Below are positions 1 to 11,159 of a stretch of DNA of 64,000 bases, piece after piece. Under the pieces are notes generated by a model that did not search any database, was not told the DNA's origin, and saw only the letters and a list, made by a program, of their open reading frames with translations. Made by a program: the position numbers and the translations under genes. Numbering within the stretch: position 1 is the first letter of the stretch; the number at the start of each line of letters is the position of its first letter. Source of the stretch: Erpobdella octoculata (lineage: Eukaryota > Annelida > Clitellata > Hirudinida > Erpobdellidae); assembly GCA_963978895.1 (NCBI GenBank), contig OZ022245.1, positions 2,933,121 to 2,997,120 on the forward strand. Direction: 5' to 3'.

Positions 1-1
1 C

Positions 2-60
<59 letters not shown>
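1..60. repeat. (CAGA)n microsatellite
   Basis: The window opens inside a tetranucleotide CAGA tract with a single interruption. Its left end lies outside the window. Confidence 0.95.
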
Positions 61-1140
61 ATGGTGAAGTTAATATAAAGGATTAAATTATTGTATTAGT
101 CATGGTAAGTAACGGCTTTTTTGTAAATGTTTCTTTTTTGCAAATAGTTCAATAGGTTTTCCATAAAAAAAAACAATTGTGGGTTATTTTACCAGCATAA
201 AAAACCAATAAAAAAAAAGTTACCGACTTAAAATTGACCAGCAATACAAACATTTTTTAACCAATTTTACTGATCATCTGATACATATATTGGTTATAAC
301 CGGTTTATTAAAAAATCGTTGTTCAAGAATTTTGTGTCGGTCTAAAAAAATCTTTTTCTAGATTTCTATATTTTCCTACTTCAAAAAATTTCAAAATACC
401 CTCAACTTCTTGAACAATTTGTTTTGTAAATTTTTAATATTTCTCATAAGCTATTATTAAACGACTGATCTTAAAAAAGGTAATTTTTTTAATCGAGCGA
501 CAAAAAAAATTAAGATCGAGTTTTAGTTTGCTGCTAATAACTTTTTCAATAGGTACCTCATTTTTCAGAGAATGTCAAATCAGGTTGATTATCAACAGTT
601 CACTGATTCTGGAATTCAATATTACATTTTACAAAATTTCCAAATTTATTTTTGTTTCGAAATTTTCTAAGGTCTCAGATTTATTATATGCTTTCATTAT
701 TGTTAAATACGATATTTGGAAATGTTTTAATTACTGTACGCACAGTGTTACCTAACGTGGAACGTCCTTTTTGATTAAAATCGTATGCTTTACTGTATGA
801 AGAATGTTCATGGTTCCGTCTCGGGGATCTCTCAGACTTGCGTGGAGACGCTAAATGTTTTTGTCGGGCATAGAAGACATTTTATTCTTATGTTTATGTA
901 AATTTGATTTTAAAATCTGAAAAATAAAAAATTTAACGGTCTTTTATTCTTCTTCTTCTTCTTATTTTATTCTTCTTTTTCTTCTTTCTAATTAGAACTG
1001 TGAAAACAGTCCCACACGTCATCACAGAAGCATCTCGGCTTCCCATTAATGCTGAGAAGTTGCGCATTCAATGCCCATCAGTCATCGCCATTCGAACCGG
1101 ACACTTACGAGTTTCAGTTCGAATCGAATCCGGTGATCGT
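61..1140. other. AT-rich non-coding stretch
   Basis: No supported gene was seen. The DNA is AT-rich, with a short TTC-rich run near 945-990. Short open frames here lack splice context and protein-like composition. The missing first exon of the lectin gene at 5276 could lie here or outside the window, but no signal-peptide exon could be identified. Confidence 0.5.
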
Positions 1141-1181
1141 TGTGTGTACACATCGGTGTGGATTTGTGGGTGAATCTTGTG

Positions 1182-1355
1182 TGAGGTTTGTGTGACAATT
1201 GTGTGAATCTTGTGTGACAATTGTGTGAATCTTGTGTGACAATTGTGTGAATCTTGTGTGACAATTGTGTGACAATTGTGTGAATCTTGTGTGACAATTG
1301 TGTGAATCTTGTGTGACAATTGTGTAAATCTTGTGTGAGGCTTGTGTGAGGCTTG
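1182..1355. repeat. 22-bp minisatellite
   Basis: A 22-bp unit made of GTGTGAATCT plus TGTGTGACAATT repeats about seven times with local unit loss. Open frames on the minus strand come only from the repeat and are not considered genes. Confidence 0.9.
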
Positions 1356-1795
1356 TGTGGATAATGTGTGTTGGAAACATGTGAACAAAAAAGATATTAA
1401 ACACAATGAAGCAAACAGACAAACAAACAAACGAACAAACAAACAAACAAAGTGATGGAGACACATACAGAAAAAAAAGACATAAATAGAAACTAGAAAG
1501 TAGAAGAGAACGGTCGAAGCAATAAACAACAACCATAAGTCCTATTTACAAACCACTAAATCTAAATCGTCTGCCCCATTCAGCCGCCCTCCCCAACCGG
1601 CCTCCCCGTGTCATCCCCTCCCTCCGCCCTCGTCATTCAACGCCGCCGCCACGCCCCCTCAGGGGGGAAACAATTTGATCAAGAGCCGACGGGGAATGGA
1701 ACTTAATGCTGATGTATGGTCGGGCGTTGCTGAGAAATTGCTAATCTTGCGAGATTCGCTACCTCCTGACCCCGGACCAATCAAACTGACGTCCT

Positions 1796-1798
1796 CTT

Positions 1799-1884
<86 letters not shown>
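1796..1884. repeat. (TC)n microsatellite
   Basis: A nearly perfect CT dinucleotide run of about 85 bases. Confidence 0.95.
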
Positions 1885-1887
<3 letters not shown>

Positions 1888-2489
1888 GTCATTCCACTAT
1901 TCTCTTTGAATTATATATGGTGCTTTGCGAATTCAAAATAGCAAATGTGATGACAATTAAATCGTCTGAAAATATTCTCTTTGCATGTTTTCTTGGAGAA
2001 TCAAAAATAATCTAGTATATATGTTTTTTGTATTTTAGACTATAAATCTACAATTGGGTTTAAATCTTTTTCAATGCTTAAAGTTAAAACGAAATGTACG
2101 TTGTTATTTTTATTATTAAGCTTTATATTTGCAGCTTAATAATAAAATTTAAAGTCTAAAAATATTGAAAAACAAAATGATGGAAGGCATGGACAGGCAA
2201 GTAAGCAATTCTCAAATAGACACATAAACGGGAGGGGAGACAAATAAGCTGAGAAAGAATTACATGCAGGCATACCATTGAATAGGCAGGAATAATAGTA
2301 ATATAGACATCTAAACAGACAGACAATCACGTGAACGCACTAACAGACGTATGAGCAGAAAGTCAAATAAACTAAGAGATATTGAGAAGGAGTGAGAACG
2401 GCAAACAATAAAATATTGAAGATTTCTCGCCATGCAACAAAAATTTACGCGGTAAGTAGAGAAGAAAGCTGTCGTCACGCAACTACCAG
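1885..2489. other. non-coding, no feature seen
   Basis: AT-rich sequence with degenerate CAGA-like and AGAC-like stretches. No credible exon was seen. Confidence 0.45.
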
Positions 2490-2780
2490 GACTATCACTA
2501 CTACGCCTATTAGCACCACTACTACCACTACTGTCCCTACGACAGACTGCTACTATTGCCACACCATGACTACAACAACTACCACGACTACCACAACTAC
2601 AACAACTACCACGACTACCACGACTACCATGACTACCACCACAACCACCATGACTACCACAACCACCATGACTACCACAACTACCACGACTACCAAAACT
2701 ACTACGACTTCCACACCTACCACGACTACCACAACTACCACGACTACCACAACCACCACCACTGCTACAGCAACAACAAC
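2490..2780. repeat. ACTACCACG/ACTACCACA compound repeat
   Basis: A trinucleotide-based array in which ACTACC alternates with ACG, ACA or ATG. It creates open frames in several phases on both strands, which are artefacts of a repeat length divisible by three. Confidence 0.9.
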
Positions 2781-3252
2781 CGCACGTGGCGATTCTCGTC
2801 TTGACTTAGCGCGTTCGGCGGTCATGCGTGGCCGCTCATAGTTTAAAAGTCCGCTCATTTGTTTGCTGATCGCCGCCGCTCAACAATAAAAAGCAAAGCA
2901 GATTTACGGCTTGCGGCTCCGCATCAACGCTCGGGCCTTGTTGCTTGTGTCTGCTCCAGCGATCGTTTCGGTGTTTTAAAGATGGCTCAAATTTCTTGCC
3001 GTTCCTTTTTTTGGGAATTTTTTCGAAATTTATTTTTAAGAAAAATTATTTTTTATTTTTAATTTTACACATTTTGAGATTTGTTTTTCAATAATTTTAA
3101 CTTTTAACTCTTCATTTAAATCTATCAAATCCGGCTTTAGCTAAGAAAAAAATGTTTAATTTTGTCATCTATATTAAGTATTAAACATTTTTTCAGGGAA
3201 ACTTTATTGTTTTCAAATAAATTTTCTTACAACATTTTTCACTCGTTTCAAC

Positions 3253-3420
3253 CAGGGATGCACCGATTATGGTACCGAGTACCGACCGATAATTAGTATC
3301 GGCTTTTTCGCGATTCGCACCGGTCGATAAACCGTTGGATTGCGGTTATTACTGTTTCAATGCACTGAGGCCGAAAATCCATTGTCATCATCGCATGGAC
3401 GAACTTAAGACCTAACACAA
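3253..3420. mobile_element. hAT-like non-autonomous element fragment
   Basis: The start CAGGGATGCACCGATTATGG, followed by alternating CGGT/ACCGAT motifs, resembles the terminal region of hAT-superfamily elements, many of which begin with CAGGGATGCACCGAT. A matching inverted end was not found, so this may be a one-ended fragment. The right boundary is approximate. Confidence 0.4.
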
Positions 3421-3640
3421 GCTTTCTTCAAATAATCGATAAACTTTTATTTTTCTCAAATTAGCAACTGTTTTGTTTGTTGGAATTACAGATTCACAGA
3501 ACTTGAACAAAAAAAAAAAGAAATAAAAATCTTGAAGTATAATTGACAAAAGTAGGTGGTTTCTTCTCCAGAACAAATGTCTGGCGGTGCCAACCTACCC
3601 TTTCTGCCATCACGCGTACTCGATTCTCTGAGACAAACAG

Positions 3641-3708
3641 GACTACCTACCTACCTACCTACCTACCTACCTACCTACCTACCTACTTACCTACCTACCT
3701 ACCTACCG
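3641..3708. repeat. (CTAC)n microsatellite
   Basis: About sixteen CTAC units with one CTTA interruption. Confidence 0.95.
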
Positions 3709-4082
3709 GGGATCATTAAGTTTTTTGGCTTCTTAAATTGTCCACAAAACCCAGACCTATGACCTATGACCTATATTAGCTATGCGAAAAAGTTTAATTT
3801 TCCAGGCTACAACTTGTGAGCATTCAGTAACAATTGTAAAATGTAAATACTAAGATATTATAGATGAATTTTGTAATTTTATGAAACCTCAACTTCAAAA
3901 CACAAGTCAATTAAAAAGCAAATTTTATAAACAGTTTTGTTACCGTTTACAACGTATGATGATGTATCAATCAGTGAGAACAGGTGTGTCACCAAATACT
4001 TCTTTCTACCTGTCGTCCGTTCTGACAAGAAGGAGAAGATGAAGAATTTATTTCTTCGTGCACTTAAAAGATCAAGGTCAAA

Positions 4083-4335
4083 AAGGAAGAAGAAAAAGAA
4101 GAAGAAGAAGAAGAAGAAGAAGAAGAAAAAGAAGAAAAAGAAGAAGAAGAAGAAGAAGAAGAAGAAGAAGAAGAAGAAGAAGAAGAAGAAGAAGAAGAAG
4201 AAGAAGAAGAAGAAGAAGAAGAAGAAGAAGAAGAAGAAGAAGAAGAAGAAGAAAAAGAAGAAGAAGAAGAAGAAGAAGAAGAAGAAGAAGAAGAAGAAGA
4301 AGAAGAAGAAGAAGAAGAAGAAGAAGAAGAAGAAA
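4083..4335. repeat. (AAG)n microsatellite, about 250 bp
   Basis: A long GAA/AAG trinucleotide tract. The polylysine and polyarginine frames through it are repeat artefacts. Purine/pyrimidine mirror tracts of this length can form triplex DNA. Confidence 0.95.
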
Positions 4336-4695
4336 AGTATTGTTATAACATACCTTTCGTCAGAGACTAAGAAATATTGCTATACTGCACTGTCGAGGTG
4401 GATAGGATGGGGTGGGGGGTTGTACGACAGAACTGAGACATTCATACCTAACAGACGATATTTCATCTTCCATAGAAATTTATTTTTTTAAACAAAAAAA
4501 AAATTAATTAAAATTGAGGTGATTTAAAGCAGTGAGTTTCATGTTTCTGAGATGTTTTTTTGTGCACTTAAAAGAGTTGAAAGCATCTGAATAAGTTATT
4601 AGACTGACATCTGTCGTCCAAATTTTGACGTGATTTGTGTCGCAAAAGCATCTGAACTTTCTGAACACCACCATGAACAAACTCGTCGGTTTTGA

Positions 4696-4895
4696 TACGA
4701 TGTGTGTATTTGTGTATGTGTGTTTGTGTGTGTGTATTGGTGTGTGTGTGTGTGTGAGTTTGTGTGTGTATTTGTGTGTCTGTTTGTGTGTGTGCTTGTG
4801 TATGTGTATTTGTGTGTGTGTTTGTGTGTTTGTGTATGTGTATTGGTGTGTGTGTGTGAATTTGTGTGTGTGTATTTGTGTGTTTGTGTGTGTAC
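4696..4895. repeat. imperfect (TG)n tract
   Basis: TG-rich sequence with scattered TGTATT and TGAGTT variants. Confidence 0.9.
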
Positions 4896-5275
4896 GCGCT
4901 CATGTGTTTACTCAACGTCGGAGGTTTGAGACGATACGTCGGTGTGCTGGCCTTGTGATGTACTGTTGGCTGACCTACGGTGGCGAGGTTAAGCAGCTTT
5001 ACAGTAAACTAAACCACTTGCGAGGTCAGAAGTTACCATGGCGAGGCCAGCTTAAGAGGACGGCTCTTCTAAATGCCAGTTAAATTATATACCGCATTAA
5101 ATTCTAGCAGCTGACGTTTTTATAGCTTTTTATTCTCCCGCGCCTTTTCCGCAATCTTCCCGACCTTGTGAACTTTGACCCGACCTTTTTCTTTAAACGT
5201 TATGGGTTATTATCACAAAGATATTGGTTGTTTTTTTTTATTTGTTCATCGAGTAAAACTTTATATTTTTTTCAG

Positions 5276-7742
5276 CGTCGGCAGAGTACTGCAACATGGA
5301 GGTGCTGAACATCAGCTGTCCGCAGAATCAGCTGATCGTCATCGAATCGGCCAGGTACGGCAGGATGAAGATAGGCAGGTGCATGAGAAACAGCTACGGC
5401 CAGCACGGGTGCTCAGTCGACGCCCTGTCTTTCCTGGACTCCACCTGTTCAGGAATGAACACCTGTAGTTTTCAGGTGTGTGTTTATACTAGCCATGTAA
5501 TAAATGATACGATATTAAATGATAGTAAATAGTATAGTAAATAGTATAGTATAGTAAATAGTATAGTATAGTAAATAGTATAGTATAGTAAATAGTATAG
5601 TATAGTAAATAGTATAGTATAGTAAATAGTATAGTATAGTAAATAGTATAGTATAGTATAGTAAATAGTATAGTACAGTAAATAGTATAGTACAGTAAAT
5701 AGTATAGTATAGTAAATAGTATCGTATAGTAAATAGTAAATGTATAGTAAATGATACAATTACTGAACTGTAAAGTGATCGTTCAGGTACCCGATATGGC
5801 CTTGTACGAAATGACCCCTTGCCCTCTTGACTTTACTTCGTACCTGGAAGCAAGCCATTACTGCATATCTGTAGTGACCGGCGATCCAAGCAGCTGTCAG
5901 AACCGAGGATACCAAAAGGTCACCAATTATCAACACGGTTTCATATCGAGTTATGTTTTGGACCTTGTCGCCGACCAGGTCAGCCTCGAGGACAGTTCGA
6001 AATGTCCCTGGGTGGTGGAGGTTCTTCAGGGTCAAAGGATCAACGTGTCTTTGCACAGCATTCTTTCGAACAGCTACAGCTACGACTCTCCGAGTCGCGG
6101 CGACAACGAAGCTTCGAGCGACAGCGGCGTCGCTCCCGCTCCGAAGAAGAAAGTCGACTGGGCCAAGACTGGAGTCGCTCAGACTTGCTTCGAAGTTGGA
6201 TCTGTAGTCGACGGCGTCGGCAACAAGCTCCCAGTTTCCGTCTGCAACACCGAGAGACTCGTCCACGTGACCTTGAGCCAGGGTCACGTGGTGCGACTCG
6301 AATTCGCCGATCTCAAGGTGCTCAGGAGCTTTGGCAGGTTTCTCTTTGAGTTCAGAGGTTAGATTTGCCTGAACTTTCGGTTATTTAATGATTAGGTTTC
6401 TCGGAGCCGTGTTATTAAAATATTGAATATAAAATTGTTGATAGCCATTTTTATCTGATGAATCTCTATCTGGAAATAATCTTATGTTATTTTTGGTCCA
6501 ACCAGCCACTGGCTGTCCGAACATGAGACCGCTGCCAAACTCGTGGCACCAGAAAAACGGCGACACTCTGGTAGCTCGCTGCAACCACACGCTCCAAAGC
6601 TGGCATCTCATCTGCAAGGGTACTGAATGGGTCGGAGAAGCTGGCAACTGTAGCACCAGTTTTCTACAAAGTTCAGGTATTTATAACTTTCTTGGAGAGC
6701 ATACCAGTTTATAGCTCGTTGCTATGTTTTTTTTTTACATAGATCGGTGAAGTACCCAATGGGGTTACATCTAATTTTATCTGGCAATTTAAACATTTAT
6801 TGTTTTTATCATAATAATAAATACTAAACTAGTTTGTTTTATATGCAACAATCATGAGGGAGAAAATAGAAAAAATAGAAAAGGGTTAAAATTAGAGGGA
6901 TCGGAAAAATTAGAAAGAAAAATAGGTGAAAACCCCATTGGAAACTCCAGTATTGTTTCAGTTTCATGACATCTGTATTTCTTCGTTAATTTCCAATCAA
7001 TATTGATTTTTGCACCCAAAGAGAACTTCAAGTCGTGGAGTCTGGAGCAGATATTCAGCAGTGAAGAGTCTTTCCCTTTTGGTTTGTTATCGCTAGTATA
7101 TCGCCTTGTCGTTACAGCACTAAAACTTTTAGCCATTGGCGAAGTTTACCGTAAATATAGCCATAGCTCTTGCTGTTCTAAAACTAGTGTTTTATTAGTG
7201 TTTGTTAAATGATAGACATACTTGCTTGAAAATTGAGTTCATTTGTTAACCTTTTTCTATTTTCATTTCCTCTCTCATGCTAAGAAGAATTTTTTTAAAT
7301 TACCCAAAAACGACTTTATAATATTAAATCTAAAATTCTCAGCCTCTTAACTAAGCCAAATTATAAATAATTTTGTTAGAAAAACATGGGAGAGTAAATG
7401 AGGGGAGATTGGTTTATAGTTAGCCCTGGCTGTTCTATTCTATCTGGAACATCACAGTATGTAAAATACCCGTTACAACCTACGAAACCAAAGTTATACT
7501 GATATACTCCATAACATACCTTAAAACAAACAAGGCATATGAAAATTGTGTAAATGTACACCTCGAAGTCATTCAAGGTGAGTTTTTAAAAAATATTAAA
7601 AAAAAACTTCTTTTGAACAGGTGTTCTTCTGGCCGTGTCGATAGGGGTCGCTATGGGCATTGTTATTGGCGGTTTTCTTCTTTGCTTGATCACGGTCTAC
7701 TTGAAACGGTTGGAGATGTTTCTGTTTCTGTTTCTGTTTTTA

Positions 7743-7773
<31 letters not shown>

Positions 7774-8396
7774 TTTATTTTTTTAGGGTTGTGCTGTTTT
7801 AATGAACGATAGCTGTAATAATTAGACAAATAAAGTCAACACACATAATTTCCGATGCCTGTATGTATGTATTACTAACTACGTTATAACTTCGCAAAAA
7901 TGATATGTAGAATTTTTTTTTTAAATCCCGAGTGGGCACCAAATAATATCAGTTTAATCGTTTAAGGTGACTCGATTGAGTAACGATTATAAGGCACGTA
8001 ATGTATTAAATCTTGTATATTTCTTTTTTTTTTCATTTTTTTAAAATTTTTATTGAAAAGAATTTAGAGAACGGTCTTGCTTTTCAAATTAAGAGTTTTA
8101 AGTCGCACGAAGATATTTAAAGACGTCGAATGCGAATCTGACTTGCATCGTACAAAGTTACATGAAGCAGTCGCTTTGAAAACGCCACCTAGAAATTCCT
8201 GCGGTGTTACAAGTTACACGTACGCTCCACTCCACTCCGCTCCGCTCCCTCTAATACACCTAATAAGTATGAGAAGTTCAAAAGCGTTTGCGTGTTCGCT
8301 CGTTCATGCCCCGGCTGGTCGACAGTAGCCCCAAGGCTGGGCGCAGGAAAAAAAAGAGAAAGAAAAAGAGAGAAAGGGAGAGAGGGAGCGAGAGGA

Positions 8397-8429
<33 letters not shown>

Positions 8430-9513
8430 AAAAGAAAAAGAAAAAAAAGAAAGAAAAGATAAAATGTAAAAATAAAAATGAAGGGAGCGGCCATGGCAAT
8501 CCGATTCAGATTCATGACAATTGTGACTCTTCTAAATACATTCCAACTCGGCTTCATCACGTACACACGAAAAGTAAAAAGTGTCGAACATTCACCCATT
8601 TTATATTCTTCCTGCATTTTTTTGAGTTTTCGATAAAAATGAAAAATGAAAATAAAATAAAATAAAATAATTAATAAGTAATAATAATGTGTAATTATTA
8701 TTACAAACATTACAAATTACTTTGTAGTATATTTAACATTGATTTTTACAACACTTTGTCCTTACGGCTTTAGTTTTGAATGTAAACATGATTACAGCTG
8801 GTAATATAAAAACTCTACCTCGCTTTTGCGAGCCATTCCCAAACCTGGATAAAGGAGGATGGAAAGAAAAAAAAATATTCAAATTATGATCCTTGACAGG
8901 AAGTACTTCAACATCTCCTACATACTGCTAAAAGAGTCTTAAAACAGCCGGTGTAAAGGACTATAAACTATCATTAAAAAACAAAATAGTAATATAAAAC
9001 ACTGATTTTTACAGACAAAGACAGAACTCCATGCCACCACTGAGCGGCTACATTCACCCTAAAGAGCAATATCAACAGCAACTGCAACAACAACAACAAC
9101 AAATTAGAATGACCTCACAATGCTCTCCAATGCAGCGGACCCACGCCAGGGAACCCCAGAGGTTTTACACTGACAAATACCCTCCAGACTCCGATTCGAG
9201 GGGCGAAGAAGCCCTCGAAACCGGGGGGTCGAAGCCCCTAGACCCGTGCGCTCTCGATTTCGTTGGCGGCTCGCTGGCTGCCTTTTCCGACGACAGCGGC
9301 CGGGAAACGCTGGTCGGCAACTCCAGCCAGCGAACTTTGGAGCCGCAGAAGAACCAAGGAATCATGGGGTGCTCCCCGCTGCATTACCATCAGCTACATC
9401 ATCATCATCATCACCTCTCCACGCGCCCAGCGATGAAAGCCGGCGAAGTGAACGAGTTTCTTGATTTCGGCAGTCACAGACATTTTCCTCTAGATCCTCC
9501 GTGCTACACGTAA
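5276..9513 (+). CDS. SUEL-lectin single-pass membrane receptor (5' partial, 5 exons seen)
   Basis: The exons are 5276-5475, 5787-6357, 6506-6676, 7621-7708 and 9015-9513. All have AG/GT borders and agreeing phases, giving 508 residues to the stop. Exon 1 opens in phase 2, so an upstream exon with the signal peptide is missing. Residues 1 to about 100 form a SUEL/galactose-binding lectin domain: it opens AEYCNMEVLNISCP, has a central RYGR, and ends in a VPDMALYEMTPCP segment. Residues 130-257 are cysteine-poor and CUB-like (CPWVVEVLQGQRINVSL, later VSVCNTERLVHVTL). Exon 3 holds a small sushi-like WHQKNGDTLVARC...GNC module. Exon 4 encodes one transmembrane helix (about 315-337) followed by YLKR. 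The cytoplasmic tail of about 165 residues has a glutamine run, a six-histidine run and the C-terminus PPCYT. It resembles EVA-1-like lectin receptors, which act at the cell surface. The ligand is unknown. Confidence 0.85.
5510..5750. repeat. 17-bp minisatellite in lectin intron 1
   Basis: The unit AGTATAGTATAGTAAAT is repeated about thirteen times with small expansions. It fills most of the 311-bp intron 5476-5786. Confidence 0.9.
7721..7785. repeat. (TTTCTG)n then (TTTTTA)n tract
   Basis: A short hexamer array just inside lectin intron 4, beginning about 12 bases after the donor at 7709. Confidence 0.85.
8340..8460. repeat. purine-rich GA/AAAG tract
   Basis: An imperfect run of GAGAGA and AAAGA units inside lectin intron 4. 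Open frames across it are artefacts. Confidence 0.85.
8811..8985 (+). repeat. interspersed repeat with A-rich tail, copy 1
   Basis: About 170 bp, running from a CTCGCTTTTGCGAGCC head through GGAAGTACTTC to GTGTAAAGGACTATAAACT and an A-rich tail. Four other copies are in the window: 37321-37520, 40063-40255 and 47789-47907 on the minus strand, and 59331-59500 on the plus strand. The shared 3' end and A-rich tail suggest a SINE or the 3' end of a LINE. Confidence 0.75.
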
Positions 9514-9580
9514 ATTAGCTGAGAATCAGAGATAAAAGGAGAAGAAAGTGAGAAAAAGAAAGAAAATTAAAAAAGAATAG

Positions 9581-9683
<103 letters not shown>

Positions 9684-9705
9684 AAAGAGTTATTGTATCA
9701 ATGAA

Positions 9706-9933
9706 CCGTATTTTTACGCATATAACGCGCACTCTGACGTGCCTGGAAAGGTCATAAAAAAAAGATGTTGCTTTATTAATCAAAAAATTTAAATACATAA
9801 AACGTATTTTGAATAATATTTATAACACATTTTGATTTCACCAATCAAAGAGTGCTTATTTATAAAGCCACATCTTTCTTTAACCCCTCCCTAGGTCTTC
9901 ATAGATGCGCGTTATATGTAAAAAAAAATACGG
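9706..9933. mobile_element. MITE with inverted ends, about 228 bp
   Basis: The left end CCGTATTTTTACGCATATAA continues into CGCGCAC. The right end is its inverse, with GCGCGTTATATGTA ahead of an A-run and TACGG. No transposase is encoded. The ends resemble Tc1/mariner-pogo-type MITEs. I saw no clear target duplication. Confidence 0.6.
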
Positions 9934-10850
9934 TATCTGCGCATTCATAGCGGTGTATAAAATAATATATATATATATATAAATTATAATTATAGACCAA
10001 TTTGCAATTTGTTGTATCCATACAAATGTTCAATGTTTTCTTCGTTTCAATTTTCTCCCTGATTTGTCTCGTGGCTAGGCGGCTATTTGTTGATCTTTCA
10101 CAAACCACGTGCTTTTGTGACAATTTCCAAAATATGTGACAACAAAAATTGGTCGTTTCTGTTTCCATTACTTAACAACGACTTTCGTTTCTGTGTCGTC
10201 GTCATCCAGCCTACTACTCAGTACAACACGTGTTTGTAAACAGATCAATCCGCAAAATGTGTTGAAGGTCAGTGAGGGTTTTTTTGCTGCCCAGTGTGGA
10301 AAATTCCATAAAAAGGTTGCTGACCTGGGGGATAGAATTTTCTTCTAAAAAAAATTTGACCCGGGGTGGGATTTTTTTCTAAACAATGTTGATGACCGGG
10401 GGAGGGGTGGGGTTAAAATCTAATAAAGTTTAGTTTTTTTTTCTTCAAAATTTGCTGCACCCAAAACCATTTTTGTCGTCGCCCCTTAAAAGTGCCACCC
10501 GTGATGAACCCCATCCTTTATGCTACGCCACTGTTGACGTATCGAACACGGCTAAGCTGACTAAGGTTGACTGCATCAGGAATAATTGCTATTCGATTCT
10601 TCATTCCTCATTCTTCCGAGCATTAGTAATCCACGTTGCTTAAAATTGGTTCTATGCGTGGAACACAAAATAATACTAGCAGTGCCAACTGAATTTAGGG
10701 TCCTTTTCAAATATCTTCATAGAATTGTATTAAAACCGACGCACACCGGGCGATATAAATACTAAAACATTACCGGACAAATAATAAAAGATGCATAGAA
10801 AAACTAGCGGATTCGACGCAAGAAATCCGGCAGACGCGCAAAAATATAAA
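9934..10850. other. non-coding, no gene seen
   Basis: A short (AT)n run sits at 9965-9981. GACCTGGGGG/GACCCGGGG-type imperfect repeats lie at 10320-10415. No supported exon. Confidence 0.4.
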
Positions 10851-10859
10851 ACGTTAATA

Positions 10860-11155
10860 CTATTGCCACGGCGGTACGCGATCTTTGATTCACTATATCT
10901 TTATTAATTTTTTTTATGCAATATGGTATATTCAAACTCAGAATTTGTACCTTTATATAAAAATATTAATGAAATTAAAAAAAAATTATTTTGAAATTTT
11001 TATGCTACTACCTAGGATAGGGTTTAGGGGTAGGGATAGGGTTAGGGTTCGGGTTAGGGTTCGGGTTAGGGTTAGGGTTAGAGCTAGGGATAGGGTTGGG
11101 GTTAGGGTTAGTAGCAATTTTACCGAACAATCACGTCGAACCGCCGGGGCAATAG
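10860..11155. repeat. inverted repeat enclosing a telomeric block
   Basis: CTATTGCCACGGCGGTACGC at 10860 is mirrored by the complement of TCGAACCGCCGGGGCAATAG at 11136-11155. A second, inner pair (GCTACTACC near 11003 and GTTAGTAGC near 11107) brackets the telomere-like repeats. The whole could be a fold-back element carrying TTAGGG sequence. Confidence 0.5.
11013..11112 (+). repeat. interstitial TTAGGG-type telomeric repeat
   Basis: About sixteen hexamers, mostly TTAGGG with TTCGGG, ATAGGG and TTGGGG variants. It lies inside the sequence rather than at a chromosome end, and its decay suggests it is old. Confidence 0.85.
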
Positions 11156-11159
11156 CAGC

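Noticed and set aside
1068..1536. Minus-strand frames with repeated SHNCHTRFTQL
   Set aside because: They arise from the 22-bp minisatellite.
3937..4491. 184-codon polylysine frame
   Set aside because: Produced by the AAG microsatellite; its ends show no gene context.
5760..6287. 175-codon minus-strand frame over lectin exon 2
   Set aside because: It is the antisense shadow of an exon supported by domain match and splice phases.
11013..11112. True chromosome end
   Set aside because: The TTAGGG repeats are short, degenerate and flanked on both sides by ordinary sequence.
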